Source of the DNA: an uncultured Bacilli bacterium
Lineage (GTDB): Bacteria > Bacillota_I > Bacilli_A > RF39 > UBA660
DNA: 5,741 bases
Assembly (NCBI GenBank): GCA_947625315.1
Contig: CANQOE010000086.1
Coordinates: forward strand, 1 to 5,741
Direction: 5' to 3'
In this document: piece after piece, positions 1-5,741 of the stretch
Position numbering within the stretch: position 1 is the first letter of the stretch
Layout of the letters: every line of letters begins with the position of its first letter
Made by a program: the position numbers and the translations under genes
Notes under the pieces: model-generated
What the model was told of the DNA's origin: nothing
What the model saw: only the letters and a program-made list of their open reading frames with translations
The model's database searches: none

Positions 1-10
1 AATCTCACGA

Positions 11-67
11 ATGCCCTTATAATAAGGGAAAAATTTGATTGTAGTTATGAGTACAACAAAAGGGCAT
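11..67. repeat. Nested inverted repeats at the point where ftsW diverges
   Basis: ATGCCCTT at 11-18 is the exact reverse complement of AAGGGCAT at 60-67, 41 bases away. The left arm also takes part in a tight palindrome, CCCTTAT at 14-20 with ATAAGGG at 22-28. The two pairings exclude each other. The right arm begins one base past the last conserved ftsW codons (PVTG). No T-run follows in either direction, so this does not look like an ordinary terminator. It may mark a rearrangement or a fold-back artefact. Confidence 0.55.
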
Positions 68-1064
68 ACCCTGTAACGGGAATTAAACCTACAACTACAC
101 ATAAATTAAGTCCTGCTTGAATAAAAATTCCAAAAGCCAAACCAAAACAAAGATATTTTTGAAATAGGGAAGAGGAAGACAAAGCAATTTTAACCATGCG
201 ATAAAACATAAAAAAGAAGAAACCACAGACAATTAAAACGCCTAAAAATCCAAATTCTTCACTAATAATGGAAAAGATAAAATCCGTTTGAGGTTCTGGT
301 AAATAAAAGTGCTTTTGCCGCGAATTCATAAATCCCTGACCTAAAAGTCCCCCTGGACCTATAGCATACAAACTTTGAATTATCTGATATCCTGAACCTA
401 AAGGATCACTCCAGGGATTTAAAAAAGAAACAATACGCATCATTCGATAGGGCGCGGCAATTATTAAAGCAACAATTCCTAGTAATCCCACAATTCCTAA
501 TTTAATAAAAAAAGATATTTTTAAACCCGAAACAAATATTAAACAAATTAACGTTAAAACAATAACCATCGCGGTTCCAAAATCAGGTTCTAACATAATA
601 GCTATAAAAAATAAACCAATTACTAAAAAAATAGGCAATGCTCCCTTTTTAACATCATGCATTTCTTTTTTATTGTGTTCTAAATATTTAGCCGTATATA
701 TAATTAACCCAATTTTGGCAAATTCACTTGGTTGAATACCTAAAGAACCAATTCCAAACCAAGAACGCGAACCATTTCTAACTGTTCCAATTCCGGGGAT
801 TAAAACTAAAATTAACATTATCAAACAAATACCTAAAATTAAATTACTTTTCTTTTTTAAAAAATTTAAATCTATTTTCGAAGTAATAAATAAAACTATC
901 AAACTTAAAAAGAAAAAAATAAGTTGGTGTTTAACATAATAAAACTGGTCATTAAATTTATATTCACTCCAAATACAAGAAGCTGAATAAATCATGATTA
1001 TTCCAAATATACTAATTAAAATAACACATATAAATAGAGGAATATCCAAGTGTTTTGACTTCAA
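45..1064 (-). CDS. ftsW: FtsW/SpoVE-type SEDS peptidoglycan glycosyltransferase, C-terminally truncated
   Basis: SEDS family membrane enzyme that polymerises lipid II into glycan strands and works with a class B PBP. Family motifs are visible (numbering from the GTG at 1073): NGSRSWFGIG and QPSEFAK at about 100-120, EPDFGTA at 162-168, and LPEPQTDFIFSIISEEFG at 258-275, whose Asp264 matches the catalytic Asp of RodA/FtsW. About nine hydrophobic helices are present. The frame runs to PVTG (332-335), then reads YALLLYS and stops. The conserved PFxSYGGSS segment and the final helix, roughly 30-40 residues, are missing, giving about 340 residues against the usual 365-420. I prefer the TTG start at 1064: an AGGTGG site (1075-1070) lies 5 nt upstream of it and overlaps the GTG at 1073, which has no site of its own. 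Last gene of the minus-strand run, 74 nt after mraY, where murD would be expected. The choice between FtsW and SpoVE is not settled. It may be a pseudogene or an assembly artefact. Confidence 0.88.
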   Translation of the reverse strand: MKSKHLDIPLFICVILISIFGIIMIYSASCIWSEYKFNDQFYYVKHQLIFFFLSLIVLFITSKIDLNFLKKKSNLILGICLIMLILVLIPGIGTVRNGSRSWFGIGSLGIQPSEFAKIGLIIYTAKYLEHNKKEMHDVKKGALPIFLVIGLFFIAIMLEPDFGTAMVIVLTLICLIFVSGLKISFFIKLGIVGLLGIVALIIAAPYRMMRIVSFLNPWSDPLGSGYQIIQSLYAIGPGGLLGQGFMNSRQKHFYLPEPQTDFIFSIISEEFGFLGVLIVCGFFFFMFYRMVKIALSSSSLFQKYLCFGLAFGIFIQAGLNLCVVVGLIPVTGYALLLYS

Positions 1065-1069
1065 ATTAA

Positions 1070-1075
1070 CCACCT
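1070..1075 (-). promoter_or_regulatory. Ribosome-binding site that sets a TTG start for ftsW
   Basis: On the minus strand AGGTGG is followed by TTAAT and then an in-frame TTG (1064-1062). The same AGGTGG precedes the ATG of the PBP gene at 4126 by 4 nt, so this is a site the organism uses. The upstream GTG at 1073 lies inside the site and is therefore an unlikely start. Confidence 0.7.
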
Positions 1076-1113
1076 AATAAATCTTATTTTTAACTTTTTA
1101 AATTAGAACAATT

Positions 1114-1140
1114 AAAAAGTCTTCCATATTTTGAAGACTT
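1114..1140 (-). terminator. Weak intrinsic terminator or attenuator after mraY
   Basis: On the minus strand an 8-bp perfect stem, AAGTCTTC (1140-1133) with GAAGACTT (1124-1117), encloses an 8-nt loop and runs into five Ts (1118-1114). The stem starts inside the mraY TAA stop codon. Only three of the eight pairs are G-C and the T-run is short, so it is probably a partial terminator. It lies between mraY and ftsW and could lower ftsW transcription. No convincing new promoter is seen between it and ftsW. Confidence 0.5.
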
Positions 1141-2131
1141 ATAACCAAACTCCATAAGTAATCGCGGCCATCGCTAGTATTAAACCAGCAACCCAAAAAT
1201 ATCTAACAATATCTTGTTCATTCATACCCATAACTTCAAAGTGATGATGTAAAGGAGCTCTTTTAAATACTTTTCTTTTAAATTTACGAATGGCAATTAT
1301 TTGAATTAAACTACTCAAAGTTTCAATTACAAAGACTCCTCCAATTAAAGCTAGAGATAATTCATGTCGAGTTAATATCGCAATTGTAGCTAAAGTAGCT
1401 CCTAAAGATAAAGAACCTAAATCTCCCATAAATACTTTAGCCGGATGGGAATTAAATACTAAAAAGCCTAACAAAGCTCCGGCAAGTATAAAACAGAAGA
1501 TAGCTATTTCTTGATAACCAGCTAACCAACCAGTATTCCAGGCAATTATTCCAAAAGCTACAAAAGCAATCGCTGATAAACCACCCGCTAAACCATCTAA
1601 ACCATCCGTAATATTAACAGCATTACTACTGCCTACTAATAAGAATAAGATAAATAAACCAAAAGCCCAACCTAGTGGAATATTTATTCCTAAAGAAGTT
1701 ATAACTAAATCCGATTTACCACCATTACTCATAAAGATATAGAAAAATATTAAAGCAATAACCATTTGAATTAATAGTTTTTCCATAATTGTTAATCCAT
1801 AATTATTATGTCTTCTAACCTTTAAATAATCATCAATAAAACCTAAAATTGCATAACTAATAAAAACAAATATTAAGATTATTAAATTATGACTTATTTC
1901 AATACTTCCATTAATATATAAAAGAATTAAGGCTAAAAGAGTAGGTATAATAAATATTAAACCACCCATTGTTGGTGTTCCTTCTTTTTTTAAATGTCTT
2001 TCGCCTACATAATGACTAACATATTGTCCAATATGTAAACGTTTTAATAAAGGTATTAATATTAAACCAGTAACAATAGCTAGGACAAATCCTAATAATA
2101 CAGCCATCGCGGTTTTAGCAAGTATTAACAT
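1139..2131 (-). CDS. mraY: MraY, phospho-N-acetylmuramoyl-pentapeptide transferase
   Basis: Integral membrane enzyme that transfers phospho-MurNAc-pentapeptide from the UDP carrier to undecaprenyl phosphate, making lipid I, the first membrane step of peptidoglycan synthesis; needs Mg2+. The 330-residue protein is full length for the family (about 320-360) with some ten hydrophobic helices. All hallmark motifs are present: KEGTPTMGG at 49-57, FIDDYLK at 98-104 with the Asp pair 100/101, NITDGLDGLAGG at 173-184, NSHPAKVFMGDLGSLSLG at 227-244 with the active-site Asp236, and RAPLHHHFE at 291-299 with the His triplet 295-297. The ATG at 2131 follows an AAGAGG site by 7 nt. It lies 90 nt downstream of the PBP gene in the usual dcw order. 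The expected next gene, murD, is absent; a hairpin starts at the stop codon instead. Nothing in the protein looks degraded. Confidence 0.98.
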   Translation of the reverse strand: MLILAKTAMAVLLGFVLAIVTGLILIPLLKRLHIGQYVSHYVGERHLKKEGTPTMGGLIFIIPTLLALILLYINGSIEISHNLIILIFVFISYAILGFIDDYLKVRRHNNYGLTIMEKLLIQMVIALIFFYIFMSNGGKSDLVITSLGINIPLGWAFGLFILFLLVGSSNAVNITDGLDGLAGGLSAIAFVAFGIIAWNTGWLAGYQEIAIFCFILAGALLGFLVFNSHPAKVFMGDLGSLSLGATLATIAILTRHELSLALIGGVFVIETLSSLIQIIAIRKFKRKVFKRAPLHHHFEVMGMNEQDIVRYFWVAGLILAMAAITYGVWL

Positions 2132-2155
2132 AAAATAACCTCTTTTCTTTTTCTT

Positions 2156-2161
2156 ATTATA
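2156..2161 (-). promoter_or_regulatory. Possible -10 element for an internal mraY promoter
   Basis: A perfect TATAAT lies on the minus strand in the 90-nt gap before mraY. It would give a leader of about 20 nt with the ribosome-binding site intact, so the position is sensible. No good -35 hexamer is found at 16-18 nt; a TTGATA lies upstream at 2194-2189 but 27 nt away. In such AT-rich DNA a lone TATAAT is weak evidence. Confidence 0.25.
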
Positions 2162-2213
2162 CTATATTTTTTCTAAAATTACTTTATTTATCAATAAGTT
2201 TTACATAAAATCG

Positions 2214-2241
2214 ACATTAATTTAACCTAACATTAATTTAA
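2214..2241 (-). repeat. 12-bp direct repeat spanning the PBP stop codon
   Basis: On the minus strand TTAAATTAATGT occurs at 2241-2230 and again at 2225-2214, a period of 16 bases. The first copy is coding (end of the PBP, residues near KLM) and the second, in another frame, supplies the TAA stop. It looks like a small tandem duplication by replication slippage. Confidence 0.6.
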
Positions 2242-4126
2242 TAGTTGTATTTTCTAAAACGTAATAATTAGCATTAGGACTTTGATATATAACATTTTCG
2301 CCATTACCCGAATATTCTACTTTAAAACCTTTTAAAGCTTTAGTAGCTTCTTCTTTATTCATTCCTACGACATTAGGTAAGATAACATATTTTTTATCTA
2401 ACCATGTATATTCTTTAGGCATTCCATCTTTTCTAGGCGCAATATTTAAAATATCAATGGCATTTAATAATACACTTTTTGCTATCGGGGCTGATACTAC
2501 ACCTCCATATTGCGTAACTCCTTTAGGATTATCAACAGCTACATAAACAACAATTTCAGGATTATCTGCAGGTAAAAATCCCATAAACGATAAAATATAA
2601 TTTCCCGATAAATAAGCCCCATTTTTAACTTTTTGGGCAGTCCCTGTTTTACCTCCAACCCGATAGTTTTCAATATAAGCATTTTTACCTGAACCATTAG
2701 CTACAACACTTTCTAAAGCATATCTAACTAAAGAGGAAGTTTCTTCACTTATTACTTTTCTAACTTTCGTAGGTTCTATTTTTTTAATTAAACTATTAGT
2801 TTCACTATCAAGCATGGAACCGACTATAAAAGGTTTATATAAAGTTCCACCATTAATCGCTGCACTTACTGCCGTGATTTGTTGAATAGGGGTAACGCTT
2901 ATTCCTTGCCCAAAAGAAGTCGTAGCAAGTTCCACTGGTCCCATATTTGCAACATCAAATAAAATACCATTAGATTCGCCATTTAGATCAATTCCTGTTT
3001 TTTCTCCAAAACCAAATTTTTTAATATAGCTCATTAATTTTTCGGTACCTAAAGTTTGGCCAATATGCACAAATCCCGGGTTACAAGAATTTTCAACTAC
3101 TTCGAGCATTGTTTGGGTGCCATGACCTCCAGCTTTCCAACAATGAATGGTGGCTCCGTCAACATTTATAGAACCGGTATCCGTAAAATAATCTTCAAAT
3201 AAATTGATGGTTTTTTCTTCTAAAGCCGCGCTCAAGGAGATAATTTTGAAGGTCGAACCAGGCTCATAAGTCATCCAAATAGGTAAGTTGCGATTAATTA
3301 TTTCGTTAGAATAATTTTGATAATTATTACTATCAAAGTTAGGTCGCGAAGCCATCGCCAGTATTTCTCCTGTTTGGGGATTCATCGCCATGATTAAAGC
3401 TTGTTCGGCATTATACTTGCTTAAAACATTATCAAGTTCATTTTCAATAGCTTGTTGTAAATTAATATCAATGGTTAATTGTAAAGTTATTCCACTTGTG
3501 GGGGCTTCATAAACTTCGGTTAATTCGAGTTTATTACCTTTACCATCCGAAAAATATTTAATAGCGCCATCCGAACCAGTTAAATAATTATCGTATTGTA
3601 ATTCGATTCCTGATAAACCCTGATTATCAATTCCGACATAGCCTAAAACATGGGAAAGGGTAGTAGTATAAGGATAATACCTTTTACTTTCCTTTAATAA
3701 ATAAACGCCATCATAACCTAAATTATTAATTTTTTCGGCAATATCAAAAGAAAGCTGGCGACCTTCGGGATGGACTCTTTCAATAGAAGTTGATTTCGTA
3801 ACATGAGCTAACATATCTTTATAATCACTATTTAATATATCGGCTAAATCACGAGCTACTTTTGTAGGTTCTTTAATTTGACCTGGGACTACGACTAAAG
3901 ATACCGTTGTAACATTACTAGCTATTTCAATGCCATTTCGATCGACGATTAAACCCCGATCCGCCTTAATAGGTAGTTCTCTACTCCAAAGACTTTGGGC
4001 TAAAGTATTTAGTTTTTCATAAGAAAATACTTGTATATAAAAAACTTTAATAATTATGGCAATTAAAACAATAACACAAATAATAAAAATAAATCTAATT
4101 CGTTCATGAATTTCACTAAAAAACAT
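2222..4126 (-). CDS. spoVD: Class B penicillin-binding protein, SpoVD/FtsI type, with one PASTA domain
   Basis: Peptidoglycan D,D-transpeptidase, anchored in the membrane and acting outside the cell, expected to pair with a SEDS glycosyltransferase such as the FtsW/SpoVE protein encoded downstream. In order: a short cytoplasmic start, one membrane helix at about 11-33, the PBP dimer domain from ADRGLIVDRNG (55-65), then the transpeptidase domain with SxxK at Ser291-Lys294 (STFK), SxN at Ser347-Asn349 (SCN) and KTG at 493-495, and one C-terminal PASTA domain at about 579-634. At 634 residues it is close to B. subtilis SpoVD (about 645). Cys329 and Cys348 are 19 residues apart next to the active site, the same spacing as the redox-controlled pair known in SpoVD. 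ATG at 4126 has AGGTGG 4 nt upstream. It lies 45 nt after the flavoprotein gene, and no independent promoter is convincing. If the organism does not sporulate, this may be its only division transpeptidase (FtsI role). Confidence 0.95.
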   Translation of the reverse strand: MFFSEIHERIRFIFIICVIVLIAIIIKVFYIQVFSYEKLNTLAQSLWSRELPIKADRGLIVDRNGIEIASNVTTVSLVVVPGQIKEPTKVARDLADILNSDYKDMLAHVTKSTSIERVHPEGRQLSFDIAEKINNLGYDGVYLLKESKRYYPYTTTLSHVLGYVGIDNQGLSGIELQYDNYLTGSDGAIKYFSDGKGNKLELTEVYEAPTSGITLQLTIDINLQQAIENELDNVLSKYNAEQALIMAMNPQTGEILAMASRPNFDSNNYQNYSNEIINRNLPIWMTYEPGSTFKIISLSAALEEKTINLFEDYFTDTGSINVDGATIHCWKAGGHGTQTMLEVVENSCNPGFVHIGQTLGTEKLMSYIKKFGFGEKTGIDLNGESNGILFDVANMGPVELATTSFGQGISVTPIQQITAVSAAINGGTLYKPFIVGSMLDSETNSLIKKIEPTKVRKVISEETSSLVRYALESVVANGSGKNAYIENYRVGGKTGTAQKVKNGAYLSGNYILSFMGFLPADNPEIVVYVAVDNPKGVTQYGGVVSAPIAKSVLLNAIDILNIAPRKDGMPKEYTWLDKKYVILPNVVGMNKEEATKALKGFKVEYSGNGENVIYQSPNANYYVLENTTIKLMLG

Positions 4127-4171
4127 ATAACCACCTAAATAATTATATGTTTAAATAATTTGCTTTAGAGC

Positions 4172-5365
4172 TTATTTTTGATTAATGTCTTTACTGGCGA
4201 CAATTCCACTCATCCAGGCAAAGCCTAAGTTATAGCCTCCACATATGCCATCAACATCTAAAATTTCGCCTGTTAAATATAAATTTTTAACTATCTTACT
4301 TTCCATAGTTTTAGTGTTTATTTCCTTTAGAGGTATTCCTCCCCGACTTACTTGCGCATTTTTAAAATCATTAGTACCTAAAACTTTAAAAGGAAAAGCA
4401 AATAATAAATCTAAAACTTTATCTTGCTTAACCATTGACCATTTTTCTTCTTTAATATTTGCTAACTTTAAAATTAAATTAGTCAATTTATAATTTAGAA
4501 AACCATTTAAAATTTCTTTTAAATTATAATTTAAAGTTTTTTCTAAATTATTTAAATAATTAATAAATTCTTTTTTATCTTTTTTAAACCAAGGGACGAA
4601 ATTAATTTTAATTAAAGTTTCTTGATTATTCCTAATACTTAAAGCCACATCGCCACTTAAATTAAAAACACATATTCCACTTATACCATAATTAGTTAAT
4701 TGAATTTCTCCATATTCTTCTCTTTGAAATTTATTATCGATATATAAACTTAAAAGAGCTTCACATCTAATACCTTCCCATAAGTTATAATACTTATCTT
4801 GGCCTTTTAATTGGACTAAAGAGGGAACTATAGGAGTTATGCTATGTCCTAAATTTTTAGCTAAACTATAAGAGTTAACCTCTTCTTTATCTAAAGCCGC
4901 ATAAGAACCACTGGCTAAAACAACTATATCAGCTTCATAAATTCCTTTAGAAGTTTTTACTTCAAAATTATCTTTTTTACTAATCTTTAGAACTTCTTCA
5001 TTTAAGTTTATTTTTATCTTTAGAGTTTTTATTTTATTTAATAAACAATCTAAAAGACTACTAGCTTGATTAGTAATTGGATAATAATAACCATTTTTTT
5101 CTTTATATACTAATCCTAAACTTTTAAATAAAGGTAATACTTCTTCTTTATGTTTTAAAATATCTTCTAATAAATCTTTATTAGTAGAATAATAATATTT
5201 AGCATCGATATCTTTATTAAAGAAATTACATCTTCCATTGCCACTTATTAAAATTTTTTTCCCCACTTTATTATTTTTTTCGATAATTAATACTTCATGT
5301 TTTTTGGCAATTAATAAAGCGGTAATTAAACTAGAAGGACCTGATCCTACAATTATAACTTTCAT
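4172..5365 (-). CDS. BaiN/HI0933-family FAD-dependent oxidoreductase
   Basis: Predicted soluble flavoprotein of the HI0933/YhiN/BaiN family, often annotated as NAD(P)/FAD-dependent or aminoacetone oxidase-like; the substrate of most members is unknown. The N-terminal Rossmann fold begins VIIVGSGPSS (3-12) and ends its second strand at IIEKN (27-31), the Glu being the usual ribose-binding acid. The family signature GKKILISGNGRCN is at 35-47, QLTNYGISG at 222-230, and QVSRGGIPLKEINTKTMES at 338-356 leads to LYLTGEILDVDGICGGYNLGFAWMSG (362-387). Length 397 matches the family (about 400-420). Two departures: the third glycine of GxGxxG is Ser12, and the usual ATGG...TGSTGDGY segment is shortened to LASGSYAALDKEEVNSYSLAK (150-170). 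ATG at 5365 follows an AAAGAGG site by 6 nt. It is the first gene of the minus-strand run, with an extended -10 promoter just upstream. No functional link to cell wall synthesis is known to me. Confidence 0.92.
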   Translation of the reverse strand: MKVIIVGSGPSSLITALLIAKKHEVLIIEKNNKVGKKILISGNGRCNFFNKDIDAKYYYSTNKDLLEDILKHKEEVLPLFKSLGLVYKEKNGYYYPITNQASSLLDCLLNKIKTLKIKINLNEEVLKISKKDNFEVKTSKGIYEADIVVLASGSYAALDKEEVNSYSLAKNLGHSITPIVPSLVQLKGQDKYYNLWEGIRCEALLSLYIDNKFQREEYGEIQLTNYGISGICVFNLSGDVALSIRNNQETLIKINFVPWFKKDKKEFINYLNNLEKTLNYNLKEILNGFLNYKLTNLILKLANIKEEKWSMVKQDKVLDLLFAFPFKVLGTNDFKNAQVSRGGIPLKEINTKTMESKIVKNLYLTGEILDVDGICGGYNLGFAWMSGIVASKDINQK

Positions 5366-5386
5366 AATTTGCCTCTTTCTAAAATT

Positions 5387-5395
5387 ATTATATCA
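5387..5395 (-). promoter_or_regulatory. Extended -10 promoter for the minus-strand operon
   Basis: The minus strand reads TGATATAAT at 5395-5387, a perfect TATAAT with the extended TGn element. The -35 region around 5410-5415 reads TTTTCC and is poor, as is common with extended -10 promoters. Transcription would begin near 5380, just ahead of the AAAGAGG site, giving a leader of roughly 15 nt. It is the best visible promoter for the flavoprotein-PBP-mraY-ftsW run. Confidence 0.6.
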
Positions 5396-5438
5396 TTATT
5401 TTTTAAAGAGGAAAATAGTTAAAAATCAAAAATAATTG

Positions 5439-5468
5439 TTGACAAAAAAATAGTTTAAAAGATATAAT
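5439..5468 (+). promoter_or_regulatory. Strong sigma-A promoter for the DUF4190-type gene
   Basis: A consensus TTGACA (5439-5444) and a consensus TATAAT (5463-5468) are separated by 18 nt. The start would be near 5475, leaving a leader of about 25 nt that includes the AAGGAG ribosome-binding site (5485-5490). It diverges from the operon promoter at 5387-5395. Confidence 0.85.
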
Positions 5469-5498
5469 AGTATTAGCAAACGGAAAGGAGTTTAAATA

Positions 5499-5741
5499 AT
5501 GAATAATCAACCAAACCCTACTTACAATGGTAATGCTACTGCTTCTTTAGTATTAGGTATTGTTTCTGTAGTTTTATGTTGGTTAGGCTGGTTTAGTGTT
5601 ATAAGTCTTGTTTTAGGTATTATTGGTATTACACAAGCTAATAAAGGCCGTTTAAGTGAGAAAAAAGGCTTAGGTACTGCTGGATTAGTTCTATCAATTA
5701 TTGGTGTTGTTTTAAGTGGTTTAACATTATTATGTGTTGTA
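5499..5741 (+). CDS. DUF4190-type small membrane protein, 3' end beyond the window
   Basis: The frame starts at ATG 5499, 8 nt after a strong AAGGAG site, and is open for 81 codons to the window edge, so the gene is incomplete. After a short polar Asn/Pro-rich N-terminus (1-13) come two Gly/Val/Leu-rich membrane helices, about 14-44 (ASLVLGIVSVVLCWLGW, SLVLGIIGI) and 58-81 (GTAGLVLSIIGVVLSG), joined by a basic loop QANKGRLSEKKG (46-57). The repeated LVLGIIG-like pattern around a KG-rich loop is typical of DUF4190 proteins, whose function is unknown; many carry extra domains after the helices, which cannot be seen here. A near-consensus promoter and strong ribosome-binding site suggest good expression. 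It is transcribed away from the cell-wall genes and need not be related to them. Confidence 0.85.
   Translation, partial: MNNQPNPTYNGNATASLVLGIVSVVLCWLGWFSVISLVLGIIGITQANKGRLSEKKGLGTAGLVLSIIGVVLSGLTLLCVV

Noticed and set aside
88..111. Similarity between 31-50 (plus) and the reverse complement of 88-111, as evidence of a local fold-back copy
   Set aside because: Only a shared TGTAGTT core and some AT-rich matches; too weak to call a copied segment.
1074..1113. A separate promoter for ftsW after the hairpin (TTGTTC with TAAGAT)
   Set aside because: The spacer would be 19 nt, both boxes are poor, and the start point would fall in the ribosome-binding site.
4142..4147. TATAAT on the minus strand between the flavoprotein and PBP genes, as a PBP promoter
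   Set aside because: Transcription would start about 7 nt on, at or inside the AGGTGG ribosome-binding site (4136-4131), and no -35 hexamer is found at 16-18 nt.
4245..4493. Plus-strand open frame of 82 codons
   Set aside because: It lies wholly inside the well-supported flavoprotein gene on the other strand, has no ribosome-binding site and resembles no known protein.
5238..5435. Plus-strand open frame of 65 codons overlapping the 5' end of the flavoprotein gene
   Set aside because: Antisense to the conserved FAD-binding N-terminus and across the operon promoter, with no ribosome-binding site; a shadow frame.
5366..5498. Riboswitch, small RNA or CRISPR-like structure in the divergent intergenic region
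   Set aside because: Both leaders are only about 15-25 nt long and no stable stem, repeat array or known aptamer pattern is visible.

Overview
The window is an AT-rich piece of a low-GC bacterial chromosome. It holds four genes on the minus strand and the start of a fifth on the plus strand. Strong AGGTGG or AAGGAG ribosome-binding sites, TAA stops, TTA-rich codon use, sigma-A type promoters and a SpoVD-type penicillin-binding protein with a PASTA domain all point to a Firmicute. An uncultured member of the Bacilli/Erysipelotrichia (RF39-like) or a clostridial relative would fit, but this placement is inferred from gene style and not from a marker tree. Tryptophan is encoded by TGG and no in-frame TGA is used, so the standard bacterial code applies, not the Mycoplasma code.

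The minus-strand genes run from right to left. First is a BaiN/HI0933-type FAD oxidoreductase (4172-5365), then a class B transpeptidase of the SpoVD/FtsI type (2222-4126), then MraY (1139-2131), then a SEDS glycosyltransferase of the FtsW/SpoVE type (45-1064). The last three form a reduced dcw (division and cell wall) cluster. MraY makes lipid I at the membrane, the SEDS protein polymerises flipped lipid II into glycan strands, and the class B PBP crosslinks them. MurD normally lies between mraY and ftsW but is absent here. That gap holds a weak terminator-like hairpin instead. FtsL, MraZ and MraW, which usually precede the PBP, are also absent, and the flavoprotein sits in their place.

A divergent intergenic region (5366-5498) carries an extended -10 promoter reading left into the flavoprotein and a near-consensus promoter reading right into a small DUF4190-type membrane protein that runs off the right edge.

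The most unusual point is at the left edge. The ftsW reading frame is intact with all catalytic motifs until the conserved PVTG, then diverges and stops seven codons later, losing the SYGGSS motif and the last membrane helix. Inverted repeats sit exactly at the divergence point. This could be a real gene break, a rearrangement, or an assembly error close to a contig end. The sequence alone cannot decide. I see no clear new multi-gene system here; the region is mostly a core cell-wall locus with some local oddities.
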